Positions 16,339-24,592 of a DNA stretch of 26,183 nt are shown piece by piece. The stretch comes from an uncultured Fretibacterium sp. Its GTDB lineage: Bacteria; Synergistota; Synergistia; Synergistales; Aminobacteriaceae. Numbering within the stretch: the first letter of the stretch is position 1; the number at the start of each line of letters is the position of its first letter. The stretch is from NCBI GenBank assembly GCA_937899395.1, contig CALBPU010000058.1:1-26183 (forward strand). Reading direction: 5' to 3'. Position numbers and translations under genes: made by a program. Under the pieces are notes generated by a model. The model made no database searches and had not been told where the DNA came from. It saw only the letters and a list, made by a program, of their open reading frames with translations.

Positions 16339-18325
16339 TCCTGTAATAATTTCCTCTGTTTCTGTCTATATAAAGAGTTCTGACTTTTCGTGATTGTCTT
16401 TCGTCCGTAATTTTGCATCGGTCAGGAATTTCATAAAGGAACCTTGAAGGATCATGTTCAACAACTCCTCCGTATAGCCTCCTTGAGCGTGCTGCTGTCA
16501 AATATAATCTTTCTTCAGCACGTGTCATTCCGACATAACATAATCTGCGTTCCTCTTCAAGTTCTTTTTCATCGTCTTTTGCTCTTGAATGAGGGAATAA
16601 ATCTTCCTCCATTCCGACAATAAACACTACCGGAAATTCAAGCCCTTTTGAAGCATGAAGTGTTAAAAGTCCGACCGAACTGTTTTCACCGTCATTATTA
16701 TTTGTATCGGCATCAGTGAACAATGCTGCCTCAGCAAGTGCTTCACCTAAATTTCCCTCAGGAACAACGGATTTTAATTCCTTAACATTTTGAAGTCTGT
16801 CTTCGAAATTATCAGGGTCATTGAGTTTTAAGTAATCTTCATAGTGAAGCTCTCTTAAAACGTAATCAATAGCAGGTTTAATACCTCTGTCGGCAAAATT
16901 TAATATTGCGCACATATGAGAGGCAAAATTTTTCATCGTTTCGGAAATTTGACCTTTAACCGGCCATGCTCCTACTAAAACTGACGACCATAATTTTGCA
17001 GGATCATTTTCGTCAAGAGATGAGAGCCAATCTTGAAATTCACTTCGCCGTTTTGGTCCCATGCCTTTTATAGCGAACTTTGAAATTCTTTCGAGTGCCG
17101 AAAAATCAAGAGGGTTTAATGCAAGCCTCAAAATCGCTAAAACATCTCTAACTTCCATACGATCATAAAACGAAAGCCCTCGAATAATTCTGTAAGGTAT
17201 ACCTTCTTCGAGGAATTTTTGTTCGTAAACTCTGCTCATAGCGTTTTGCCTGTATAAAATTGCGATGTCTTTGTAATCATAACTGAAAAGCCTGCAAAGT
17301 TTTTCTATTTCGTCCGCTATAAATTGTGTCTCATCAAAATCGCTCGAAACAATAAGCTCATAAATTTTTTCGCCTGCTCCTTTAGCTGTGTGAAGATTTT
17401 TTTTGAGACGGTTTGAATTATTTTTGATTAAGGCGTTTGAACCGATTAAAATATTTCCGCTAGACCTATAATTTTCATCAAGAACTATAGTTTTAGCTCC
17501 GTTAAAATCCTTCTCGAAATTCAAAATCATTCTTATTTCAGCACCTCGCCAACCGTAAATTGATTGATCGGGATCACCGACGACATTTATAACGCAATCA
17601 TCACCGACGAGATAACGCAGCAATAAATATTGAGGCATATTAACGTCCTGATATTCATCAACAAGAAGCCATTTAATTCTATTCTGTTCATTATGACGAA
17701 GATTAATATCATGCTTCAAAATTTCCAACGGCAAAATCATTAAATCATCAAAATCTGCTGCGTTAAGTTCTCTTAATGCCTGTCTATATTTTTTTGCGAG
17801 CTTAAAATAATTTTCGTCCTCAATCGTAGTGTCGTGAGGTATCGGTGTCCATGCCATATAATCACGTGAAATAATGTCCATAGCTTCCTGAGCTGAAAAT
17901 TCACCTTCGGAAAAATTCATTTCCTTCATTAATTGCTTTAATAAAGCATGGCTGTCATTTCGGGAAAAAACAGTGAACCCCTCTTTAAGGTCGGCAAATT
18001 CTTTAGCAGCGTTCAAATGCCTGAATAAAAATTTCAGTCCGTAAGAATGAAATGTACCTGCTTGAATTTTTTCAGAACCTTTTCCTGCGAGAAGGTTATT
18101 AATTCGGGATTTCATTTCACCTGCGGCCTTGTTTGTAAAAGTTACTGCGAGGATATTTTGAGGGGCAGAAATTTTTTCCTCAACCAACCAAGCTATCTTG
18201 TGAGTTAAAACTCTTGTTTTTCCGCTCCCTGCTCCTGCTAAAACCAATAAAGGCCCGTCAATATAAGTTACAGCTTCCTGTTGTCTCGGAGAGAGAGAAC
18301 TTAATATATCTCTAGTGTCATTCAT
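16298..18325 (-). CDS. ATP-dependent 3'-5' DNA helicase, UvrD/PcrA type
   Basis: A 675-aa superfamily 1A helicase for repair and replication-fork maintenance. Motif I AGAGSGKT is at about 30-37, motif II LVDEYQDVN, motif III GDPDQSIYGWRGAE, motif V TLHASKGLEFPVVF, motif VI YVGMTRAEERLYL. I start it at ATG 18325 (MNDTRDIL), not the upstream in-frame Met at 18361: homologues begin just before the LSPRQQEAV element and the upstream residues lie in hypA. It overlaps hypA by eight bases (ATGAATGA), so the two are translationally coupled. Confidence 0.94.
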   Translation of the reverse strand: MNDTRDILSSLSPRQQEAVTYIDGPLLVLAGAGSGKTRVLTHKIAWLVEEKISAPQNILAVTFTNKAAGEMKSRINNLLAGKGSEKIQAGTFHSYGLKFLFRHLNAAKEFADLKEGFTVFSRNDSHALLKQLMKEMNFSEGEFSAQEAMDIISRDYMAWTPIPHDTTIEDENYFKLAKKYRQALRELNAADFDDLMILPLEILKHDINLRHNEQNRIKWLLVDEYQDVNMPQYLLLRYLVGDDCVINVVGDPDQSIYGWRGAEIRMILNFEKDFNGAKTIVLDENYRSSGNILIGSNALIKNNSNRLKKNLHTAKGAGEKIYELIVSSDFDETQFIADEIEKLCRLFSYDYKDIAILYRQNAMSRVYEQKFLEEGIPYRIIRGLSFYDRMEVRDVLAILRLALNPLDFSALERISKFAIKGMGPKRRSEFQDWLSSLDENDPAKLWSSVLVGAWPVKGQISETMKNFASHMCAILNFADRGIKPAIDYVLRELHYEDYLKLNDPDNFEDRLQNVKELKSVVPEGNLGEALAEAALFTDADTNNNDGENSSVGLLTLHASKGLEFPVVFIVGMEEDLFPHSRAKDDEKELEEERRLCYVGMTRAEERLYLTAARSRRLYGGVVEHDPSRFLYEIPDRCKITDERQSRKVRTLYIDRNRGNYYRNGGYSSNRRYWSR

Positions 18326-18680
18326 TACTAAACAAACCGCCTTCAACTTCGAGGATTTCAATGGAAAATTCTTGTCCGGATAATAATTTTACGTTTTTAC
18401 TTCCGCAATGAGGGCATAAAAATTGAGTATCCTCTCTCATTCCTTCTCTTCCGCATGAATAACAGTGATATGTAGTAGGAATTATCATAACAGAGAGGAT
18501 AGCACCTTCAGCCGGAGTATCTTTTGAAACAGCGGCAAAAATGAAGGTCATTAATTCGGGATTAACTTGCTTCATTCCACCGACTTTAATCGTAATTCTG
18601 TTTACTTTTTTCCAACTGAACCACCGGCATAAAACCTGAACGGTATTATTAACTGAATGAGTAAGCGAATATTCATACAT
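18318..18680 (-). CDS. hypA: HypA-like metallochaperone lacking the Ni-binding His2
   Basis: A 120-aa protein of HypA/HybF length and layout, a nickel chaperone for [NiFe]-hydrogenase (and in some species urease). It has MYEYSLTHS at the start, PELMTFIF at 41-48, TPAEGA at 55-60, and a zinc ribbon with Cys 73/76 and 89/92, then a GQEFSIEILEVE end. In known HypA proteins residue 2 is His and, with the N-terminal amine, forms the nickel site. Here codon 2 is TAT (Tyr). The zinc site is intact. No hydrogenase gene is in the window, and there is no clear ribosome site before the ATG. Nickel delivery is doubtful. Confidence 0.85.
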   Translation of the reverse strand: MYEYSLTHSVNNTVQVLCRWFSWKKVNRITIKVGGMKQVNPELMTFIFAAVSKDTPAEGAILSVMIIPTTYHCYSCGREGMREDTQFLCPHCGSKNVKLLSGQEFSIEILEVEGGLFSNE

Positions 18681-18691
18681 TCGATTTATTT

Positions 18692-19498
18692 TTACTTTTT
18701 AGTATACAAGAACGGCCCTGCTGATTCAAAACCGATTTGCTGATGACCAAAAATCTGCTCCGTTGAGCCTACTAAGAAATAACCACCGGGAGCAAGAGCA
18801 TCAAAGAATTTTTTGTAGAGCTTGTCTTTTGTCTGAGCTGTGAAATAAATTACGACGTTGCGGCATAAAATCAAATCGAAATTTGATCCGAATGAATCCT
18901 CAATCATATTGAAACGTTTGAAAGATACTCTGCGTTTAATTTCGGGGTTTACATCGTATGTAATGCCTGCATCTTTTGTTGTGAAATATTTCGCTAAATA
19001 TTCCTTTGGAACGTTAAGGAGCTGAGTTTTTCTGTAATTTGCTTTTTGAGCTATCGAAATTGCCCCTTGGTCAATATCAGCAGCTAAAACGGGGTTCATG
19101 GTATCAAGTCCGCAAACGGCTGATAAAATTGCAAGCGAATAAGGTTCTTCACCTGTTGCACAACCGGCGCTCCAAAGTTTTAAGCGTTTTGAGCCGCGTT
19201 TCTGGATTAATTCAGGAATAATTTTGTCGCGTAACTTCCACCATTGAGTGTCGTTTCTGAAAAATTCAGATACGTTAATAGTTAAGTGGTCAAGGAATTC
19301 CCTGAGTTTTTTTTCGTCATTTTTCATCGTGTCGAAATATTCATCATAAGTTTTGCATTTCCAACGAGACATTAACTCGTGAGTTCTGCGATGAATTTGT
19401 TCTTTGTATGAACTCAAGTCAACACCGATGAGTGATTTCATTTTCATTTTGAATGCAGTATAAGCAGCTGAATCATACTGAGTTCTTTCGTCCATCAT
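18692..19498 (-). CDS. cheR: Chemotaxis protein methyltransferase CheR
   Basis: A 268-aa enzyme that methylates glutamates of chemoreceptors using S-adenosylmethionine. The N-terminal helical CheR domain covers about 10-75. SEFFRN (77-82) precedes the methyltransferase domain, and SAM motif I is SAGCATGEEPYS (110-121). LILCRNVVIYF marks the central strand, with GGYFLVGSTEQ near the end. AAGGAGATAA precedes two adjacent ATGs. No other chemotaxis gene lies nearby, so receptors would be encoded elsewhere. Confidence 0.93.
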   Translation of the reverse strand: MMDERTQYDSAAYTAFKMKMKSLIGVDLSSYKEQIHRRTHELMSRWKCKTYDEYFDTMKNDEKKLREFLDHLTINVSEFFRNDTQWWKLRDKIIPELIQKRGSKRLKLWSAGCATGEEPYSLAILSAVCGLDTMNPVLAADIDQGAISIAQKANYRKTQLLNVPKEYLAKYFTTKDAGITYDVNPEIKRRVSFKRFNMIEDSFGSNFDLILCRNVVIYFTAQTKDKLYKKFFDALAPGGYFLVGSTEQIFGHQQIGFESAGPFLYTKK

Positions 19499-19532
19499 TT
19501 ATCTCCTTAATATTAATAAATAAAATTCAAGA

Positions 19533-20301
19533 TTAAAGTTTTGCAACTAAATCAACAGGAATATTAAGAACCTGTGCTATCTGTTCATCAGATAAAATAC
19601 CCTGCAAACGCAAATTACGGGCTGTTTCCATTTGAGCTTGCGCAATTCCCTGCTCAAGCCCAAGTTTACGTCCTTCTTCAAGTCCCTCTTCACGAGCATC
19701 TTCAAGATTATATTGATAATCAACTTTCATACGTTCATTGATTAAAAAATTCCTAATCTCTATAGGGTTTCTGTCAAACAGCCTCTCAAGTTCCTGATAA
19801 CGGGCAATCATTTCATTACGTTCCGCAATTTCTTCCATAAATTTTTTACCTCCGACATTTCCAAAATAACATAGCAATTCTTCTAAATCATCTTCGGGCT
19901 TCATACCTGTTTCTTTTAGGTAATGCCTAAATTTCGGCAGCTCAATCATGTGAAATTCAACTTCACGAAAAGTAGGTTTATGAGTTATAACGTTCGACAC
20001 CCTATGAAGCGTATACCATTCATCAGGAGAACTTAAATTATCCATGTTAAAATTCATAAGCCCTATGAAAATTACAGGTTCAAGATTTTCATATTTCACC
20101 CCTCGTTTGGCCTGCATCATGTAGTCAGACACAGCATAAAAGAAACTGCGCTTCAAGAAAAATGTCTCTTTCATGTCTGAACTTCAATGTGAAATATCCT
20201 ACCGTCAACAGATCTCGCAAAAACATCAAATCTTGAACCCTTAGCCTGTTGAATTTCTAAGCCTGTTAAATGGTTTCGGAATAGAAAGCAAATAATCTTC
20301 G
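19533..20301 (-). pseudogene. Rpn-family PD-(D/E)XK nuclease/transposase, frameshifted and N-terminally truncated
   Basis: The open C-terminal part (19533-20174, 213 aa) begins KETFFLKRSFFYAVSDYMM and ends in the DAREEGLEEGRKLGLEQG tail typical of Rpn/PDDEXK_2 proteins. Upstream, in a frame shifted by one base (20177-20299), the nuclease core is still readable: LTGLEIQ, then GSRFDVFARSVDG and FHIEVQ with the Asp and Glu-x-Gln of the active site. The shift lies near 20172-20176, where TGA and ATG overlap. The first 40 or so residues are absent because frr abuts. These mobile-element-like nucleases promote RecA-independent recombination in E. coli. The remaining ORF lacks the catalytic residues. 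Confidence 0.8.
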
Positions 20302-20311
20302 TTAATCTTCG
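20293..20311. repeat. 9-bp direct repeat at the frr 3' end
   Basis: TAATCTTCG occurs at 20293-20301 and again at 20303-20311 with one base between. The second copy holds the last frr codons and the first lies just after the stop. It marks the junction between frr and the Rpn remnant. Repeats this short can arise by slippage. Confidence 0.5.
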
Positions 20312-20859
20312 AGTACTTCCTTCTCTTTCAGTTTGTAAACCTCGTCAATTTTTTTGATGTAATTGTCCGTGATGTCCTGTACGTCCTTCGTGAATTTCTT
20401 CAAGTCATCTTCCGTAATCTCTGAGGCTTTCTCCTGTTTCTTGAGAGTTTCAATGGTATCACGCCTGTAATTTCTGATTACAACTTTTGATTCTTCAGCT
20501 TTTTTAGCGAGTAATTTTGTAAGTTCAACACGCCTTTGTTTTGTTAATTCGGGCAACGTCATTCGCAAAACAGTTCCGTCATTTTGAGGCGTCATTCCTA
20601 TATTCGCTGCTAAAATAGCTTTCTCCATTGCCTTTAAGCTCGCCTTGTCAAACGGAGCAATCTGAATAGATCTGCTCTCAGGTATCGTAACGTTGGCAAG
20701 CTGTTTAATAGGCGTTGGCGTTCCGTAATAATCGACTTTAATATCGCTGACAAGTCCGGGGTGTGCTCGTCCTGTCCTTATTGATAAATATTCGTTCTGT
20801 AAAAATGAAACGGCTTTGTCCATATTCATTTTAAGTTCGGCAAGTTCGTCTTTAGGCAT
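20302..20859 (-). CDS. frr: Ribosome recycling factor
   Basis: A 185-aa protein of normal length that, with EF-G, splits the post-termination ribosome. The signature YLSIRTGRAHPGLV lies at about 25-38, followed by VDYYGTPTPIKQLANV and the RKQ-type C-terminal helix region. It starts six bases after pyrH ends, in the standard pyrH-frr order. Confidence 0.97.
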   Translation of the reverse strand: MPKDELAELKMNMDKAVSFLQNEYLSIRTGRAHPGLVSDIKVDYYGTPTPIKQLANVTIPESRSIQIAPFDKASLKAMEKAILAANIGMTPQNDGTVLRMTLPELTKQRRVELTKLLAKKAEESKVVIRNYRRDTIETLKKQEKASEITEDDLKKFTKDVQDITDNYIKKIDEVYKLKEKEVLED

Positions 20860-20865
20860 TGAAAA

Positions 20866-21579
20866 TTAATCCTCCTTTACAAGCGTTCCGGTTTTTACAC
20901 CGTCAATAATATTTTTAACCCAATCTGAATTTTGAATGCTCATTACCCAAACAGGGATTTTATTTTCACGGCAAATTGCAAAAGCCGATGTGTCCATTAC
21001 TTCGATATTTAATTTTATTGCATCACTGTACGTTAGTTCCGGAAAAAATTTTGCGTCGGGAAATTTCATAGGATCTTTGTCATAAATTCCGTTTACTTTT
21101 GTTCCCTTAACAAGACAGTCAAGTTTTAATTCTGAAGCCCTTAAAGCTGCTGCTGTATCAGTCGAAAAAAACGGGTGTCCCGTACCTGCCGAAAATATTA
21201 CGATATTTCCGGAGCTTAACAATTCAACAGCTCGTTCACGGTTAAATAAATCAACAAACGGAGTAACAGCTACTGCCGACAAAACTTGAGCAGGAACATT
21301 AATATTTTCAAGAGCGGCTTTAACAGCTAATGAGTTCATGATCGTGCCAATCATTCCTATTGAATCAACAGTTACTCTGTCAATTCCGTATTCAAGAGCA
21401 TCACGACCTCTTAACATATTTCCTCCGCCGATTACTATTGATAATTCTATTCCTGCCTTACGAATTTCAGCGAGATTTTCAGCAAAATTTTTTACGGTCT
21501 TAAAATCAATACCAACGTGTTTATCTCCTGCTAAAACTTCTCCGGAAAGCTTCAATAAAATTCTTTTGAACTTTGGCAT
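20866..21579 (-). CDS. pyrH: UMP kinase
   Basis: A 237-aa amino-acid-kinase-fold enzyme that phosphorylates UMP to UDP. KRILLKLSGEVLAG is at the start, IVIGGGNMLRG at about 50-60, then SAGTGHPFFSTDTAAALRA and VDGVKTGTL-like ending (IIDGVKTGTLV). The ATG at 21579 is chosen over upstream in-frame codons to 21618 because GGAG lies five bases before it and homologues begin MPKFKRILLK. A hairpin separates it from tsf. Confidence 0.96.
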   Translation of the reverse strand: MPKFKRILLKLSGEVLAGDKHVGIDFKTVKNFAENLAEIRKAGIELSIVIGGGNMLRGRDALEYGIDRVTVDSIGMIGTIMNSLAVKAALENINVPAQVLSAVAVTPFVDLFNRERAVELLSSGNIVIFSAGTGHPFFSTDTAAALRASELKLDCLVKGTKVNGIYDKDPMKFPDAKFFPELTYSDAIKLNIEVMDTSAFAICRENKIPVWVMSIQNSDWVKNIIDGVKTGTLVKED

Positions 21580-21600
21580 TTTTTCTCCAGCCTCCATTGC

Positions 21601-21638
21601 AAAAACGCTCCAGCGCAAAAATTTATTTACACCGGAGC
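21601..21638 (-). terminator. Hairpin/attenuator between tsf and pyrH
   Basis: On the minus strand GCTCCGGTG pairs with CGCTGGAGC along all nine positions, with two G-U wobbles that exist only in the RNA of this strand. The loop is 14 bases and GTTTTT follows. The T-run is short, so partial termination is more likely than full. It would lower pyrH-frr transcription relative to rpsB-tsf. Confidence 0.55.
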
Positions 21639-21649
21639 ATTAAAAATTT

Positions 21650-22522
21650 TTATTCACCGATTGCAAAACGTTCAAAACGTTTCACATTTAATTTTGTTCC
21701 GAGTTTCTTTCCTGTTTCTGCAATAAGATCCTTAATTTTTTTGTCAGAGTCTCTGATATATTCCTGTTCAAGAAGGCAAGCTGTCTCATAATATTTTCTC
21801 AGTTTGCCCGGAATAATCTTTTCGATTTTATCCGCAGGTTTTCCTTCGTCTAATAACTGCTGACGATAGACTGCTTTTTCACGTTCCAAAACATCTTCGG
21901 AAACATCTTCAGGTCTCAAACATGTCGGATTAGCTGCTGCAATCTGCATACAAATTTCATGGCCGAGTTCAGCAAACTCATCTGAATTAATCACTGAAGA
22001 ATTTTCAGCGTCAAGTTCAGCAAGTGCTCCGACTTTATAATTGCTGTGAATATAACAGAATGCTTTTCCGTTAGGAGCGTCAAATCTTGCGAAACGTTTC
22101 AGAACGATATTCTCTCCGAGTTTAGCAATAACTGCCGTAACCAAATCGTTAATAGTGCTTCCTGATTCGTGAGCACTCTCAAGCAATGAGGCCGTATCTG
22201 CAAATGACTTGCTGAATAAATGAGCGATGATTTTATTTCCGAGATCGTTAAATTCGTCGGTCTTAGCAACAAAATCTGTCTCACTGTTAAGCTCAATCAT
22301 TACACCGAGTTTTCCGTCATCACTTACGATATGGAAAATTCTTCCGTCTTTTGCAGTACGTTCAGCTTTTTTGGCGGCCTTTGCAAGTCCTTTTTCACGA
22401 AGATAATCTATTGCTTTCTCCATGTCTCCGTTAGATTCGGCGAGGGCTTTTTTGCAGTCCATCATTCCCGAACCTGTACGTTCACGTAATTCTTTTACTT
22501 TTGCAGCTGTAATTTCAGGCAT
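21650..22522 (-). CDS. tsf: Translation elongation factor Ts
   Basis: A 290-aa guanine-nucleotide exchange factor for EF-Tu. The UBA-like start includes VKELRERTGSGMMDCKKAL, and the exchange core has the TDFVAKTDEF element at about 80-90. The C-terminal portion carries the coiled-coil-like helices. Length is normal. It follows rpsB by six bases in the usual rpsB-tsf order. Confidence 0.97.
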   Translation of the reverse strand: MPEITAAKVKELRERTGSGMMDCKKALAESNGDMEKAIDYLREKGLAKAAKKAERTAKDGRIFHIVSDDGKLGVMIELNSETDFVAKTDEFNDLGNKIIAHLFSKSFADTASLLESAHESGSTINDLVTAVIAKLGENIVLKRFARFDAPNGKAFCYIHSNYKVGALAELDAENSSVINSDEFAELGHEICMQIAAANPTCLRPEDVSEDVLEREKAVYRQQLLDEGKPADKIEKIIPGKLRKYYETACLLEQEYIRDSDKKIKDLIAETGKKLGTKLNVKRFERFAIGE

Positions 22523-22528
22523 AATTAA

Positions 22529-23344
22529 TTATTCCCCCATGTTTTCGTCGTCAATATTGGCCTCATAATCTTCATAGAGGCGTTCTTTTGTTGCGATTAA
22601 TTCTTCGGCTTGAACTGCTTCAGGCTCGCTGAGTTCCTGTACAGGAATAATCACAGCGTCTTCACCCTGTCGTCCTTCAATAACTGCATTAGCCATTAAG
22701 CCCGTAATTAATTTGATAGCTCTGATAGCGTCATCGTTACCTGGAATCGGGTAATCAATCATTTCGGGATCGCAGTTTGTATCGACAATCGAAACAACGG
22801 GAATATTTAATTTTCTCGCTTCAGCGATTGCGTTTTCTTCACGGCGCGGGTCAATGAGGAAAATTGCGTCAGGTGTCGAAGTCATGTTTGCAATTCCGCC
22901 CAAATATTTTTCGAGCTTTAATTGTTCCTTCTTAATCATTGCGGCTTCTTTTTTCGTGTAATCTTCCCATTTGCCTTCCTCATCATATTTGCGAAGTTCA
23001 AGCATTCTTGAAATTCTTCTGCGGATTGTCGGGAAGTTGGTCATTAAACCGCCGAGCCATCTTTGATTAATATAAAATTGTCCGCACCTTGTTGCTTCAT
23101 CACGGATAGTTTCCTGAGCCTGTCGCTTTGTTCCGACAAAAAGAACATGGCCGCCGTTTGCTGCTGTCTCACGAATAAATTCATAAGCTCTGTCAAGACC
23201 TTTTACTGTTTTTTGAAGGTCAATGATGTAAACGCCGTTACGTTCTGTGAAAATGTAAGGTTTCATTTTGGGATTCCAGCGACGTGTCTGATGTCCGAAA
23301 TGGACTCCGCATTCAAGCAACTGTTTCATACTAGCTACTGCCAT
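22529..23344 (-). CDS. rpsB: 30S ribosomal protein S2
   Basis: A 271-aa ribosomal protein: MKQLLECGVHFGHQTRRWNP at the start, FVGTKRQAQE, and QRWLGGLMTNF in the centre. IFLIDPRREENAIAEA and the VDTNCDP loop lie near residue 190. The extra acidic tail after about 235 is common in S2. AGGAGG (23356-23361) lies 11 bases before the ATG. First gene of the rpsB-tsf-pyrH-frr run. Confidence 0.98.
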   Translation of the reverse strand: MAVASMKQLLECGVHFGHQTRRWNPKMKPYIFTERNGVYIIDLQKTVKGLDRAYEFIRETAANGGHVLFVGTKRQAQETIRDEATRCGQFYINQRWLGGLMTNFPTIRRRISRMLELRKYDEEGKWEDYTKKEAAMIKKEQLKLEKYLGGIANMTSTPDAIFLIDPRREENAIAEARKLNIPVVSIVDTNCDPEMIDYPIPGNDDAIRAIKLITGLMANAVIEGRQGEDAVIIPVQELSEPEAVQAEELIATKERLYEDYEANIDDENMGE

Positions 23345-23432
23345 AAAAAATAATACCTCCTAATAGGTTTAACCTCCGCCCGTTTTTTCACCTATAGCAC
23401 GAGCGTGTGAAATTTTAATTTTTAACTTAGTT
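23345..23432 (-). promoter_or_regulatory. rpsB 5' leader with inverted repeats
   Basis: The leader of about 80 bases contains CACG-2-CGTG (23398-23407) within a larger TCAC...GTGA bracket. It also holds the palindrome AGGTT-T-AACCT (23365-23375) directly before the AGGAGG ribosome site. Such structures are used by S2 to repress its own mRNA in gammaproteobacteria. Whether this unrelated leader does the same is inference. Confidence 0.35.
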
Positions 23433-23441
23433 AGTATATCA
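23433..23441 (-). promoter_or_regulatory. Extended -10 promoter of rpsB
   Basis: TGATATACT on the minus strand (TGn plus TATACT) lies about 90 bases before the rpsB ATG. There is no clear -35, as expected for an extended -10 site. Confidence 0.5.
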
Positions 23442-23455
23442 CAAAGATTTTTACA

Positions 23456-23464
23456 TGATATAAT
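23456..23464 (+). promoter_or_regulatory. Extended -10 promoter of argF
   Basis: TGATATAAT (TGn plus perfect TATAAT) gives a start near 23471. GGGAGG (23482-23487) then lies ten bases before the argF ATG. The -35 hexamer is poor. It diverges from the rpsB promoter with the two -10 elements about 20 bases apart, so the polymerases would compete. No clear ARG box is visible. Confidence 0.55.
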
Positions 23465-23497
23465 CGCAAAAAAAATTTTTCGGGAGGCTGAATTATA

Positions 23498-24433
23498 ATG
23501 GCTGTCAATCTCAGAGGCAGAAGTTTTTTAACATTAATGGATTTTACAACAGATGAAATAGATTACTTGCTTAAACTTGCGGCGGATCTTAAAACAAAAA
23601 AACGAATGGGCATTCGAGGAAATTTATTGGCTGGAAAAAATATCGCGCTTTTATTCGAGAAGGCTTCGACAAGAACACGAAGTTCATTTACGGTTGCCTG
23701 TAACGATGAAGGAGCTTTCCCTGAATTTTTTGGAAAAAATGACATTCATTTAGGAGCAAAAGAAGATATTAAAGATACTGCGAGAGTGTTAGGTCGAATG
23801 TTTGACGGAATAGAATTTAGAGGCTTCAAGCAGGAAACAGTAGAGACACTCGCAAAATATTCGGGTGTTCCTGTTTGGAACGGTTTAACAGATGATGATC
23901 ACCCTACACAAGTTTTGGCGGATTTTTTAACGTTACGTGAAAATTTCGGTACTTTGAAAAATTTGACGCTCGTTTATTTAGGAGACGGGCGAAACAATAT
24001 GTCTAACGCTTTAATGATAGGCTGCGCAAAAATGGGTGTTAATTATGTTGTGAGTTCACCGAAAGAGCTTGAGCCTGATAAAAATTTGTTGGAGAAGTGC
24101 CGTTCAATCGCAAAACATTCCACAATTAAAATCATTAACGATCCTAAAGAGGCTGTGAAAGGTGCAGATGCTCTTTATACTGATGTATGGGTATCAATGG
24201 GAGAAGAGGCTCTGAAGGAGGAACGTTATAAATTATTAAGGGGCTGGCAAATAAATTCGGATTTAATAAAAGCAACGGGAAAAGACACGACGATATTTTT
24301 GCATTGCCTTCCTGCCGTAAAAGGAGCAGAAGTTACGGAAGAAGTTTTTGAGAGTGAACAATCGAAAGTTTTTGATGAGGCTGAAAACAGAATGCACACT
24401 ATCAAGGCAGTAATGGTAGCGACGTTGGGGTAA
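23498..24433 (+). CDS. argF: Ornithine carbamoyltransferase
   Basis: A 311-aa cytoplasmic enzyme that joins ornithine and carbamoyl phosphate to give citrulline. The carbamoyl phosphate motif STRTR is at 57-61, DHPTQ at 134-138, and the ornithine-site HCLPA at 269-273. The N-terminus (NLRGRSFLTLMDFT) and VETLAKYSGVPVWNGLTD resemble the ArgF/ArcB branch that includes catabolic enzymes, so either biosynthetic or arginine-deiminase use is possible. No other arg or arc gene is near. It heads the plus-strand set through the EutT-like gene. Confidence 0.95.
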   Translation: MAVNLRGRSFLTLMDFTTDEIDYLLKLAADLKTKKRMGIRGNLLAGKNIALLFEKASTRTRSSFTVACNDEGAFPEFFGKNDIHLGAKEDIKDTARVLGRMFDGIEFRGFKQETVETLAKYSGVPVWNGLTDDDHPTQVLADFLTLRENFGTLKNLTLVYLGDGRNNMSNALMIGCAKMGVNYVVSSPKELEPDKNLLEKCRSIAKHSTIKIINDPKEAVKGADALYTDVWVSMGEEALKEERYKLLRGWQINSDLIKATGKDTTIFLHCLPAVKGAEVTEEVFESEQSKVFDEAENRMHTIKAVMVATLG

Positions 24434-24439
24434 ATTTTC

Positions 24440-24592
24440 ATGGCAACACAAATAGCACCTACACCAATTATTCGAGGACAGGCAGCAATAAAAATATATC
24501 AGGAAGCTAATCAAAAGAGTAATCCTGTATCAAAAGACAGGGCGGAAGCATTGAAAAGAAAATTCAGCGAAAAATTGAATGACAGACTATAA
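24440..24592 (+). CDS. Small 50-aa protein, candidate antitoxin of the adjacent GNAT
   Basis: A short ORF of 50 codons beginning MATQIAPTPIIRGQAAIKIY and ending in a charged helix (KRKFSEKLNDRL). It starts six bases after argF, with a G-run nine bases upstream, and overlaps the GNAT start by 14 bases, which implies coupled translation. The 'PTP-hydrophobic-GxxA' opening resembles small proteins I recall preceding toxin genes, but no family is certain. Coding is supported by the tight packing and the second-frame overlap. An antitoxin or acetylation-substrate role is inference. Confidence 0.6.
   Translation: MATQIAPTPIIRGQAAIKIYQEANQKSNPVSKDRAEALKRKFSEKLNDRL

Noticed and set aside
16298..18361. 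Longer start for the UvrD/PcrA helicase at 18361
   Set aside because: The extra 12 residues lie in hypA, are not seen in helicase N-termini, and the ATG at 18325 gives a typical coupled overlap.
18692..19498. cheR as part of a chemotaxis operon
   Set aside because: No cheA, cheB, cheW, cheY or receptor gene is present nearby; neighbours are an Rpn remnant and hypA.
20293..20311. 9-bp direct repeat at frr/Rpn as an attachment or target-site duplication
   Set aside because: The copies are one base apart and do not flank an element; local slippage is simpler.
20866..21618. Longer start for pyrH at 21618
   Set aside because: It would place the tsf-pyrH hairpin in coding sequence; ATG 21579 has a good GGAG site and the family N-terminus.
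23063..23353. 96-aa plus-strand ORF antisense to rpsB
   Set aside because: Shadow of the strongly conserved S2 coding sequence and facing out of the rpsB leader; no motif.
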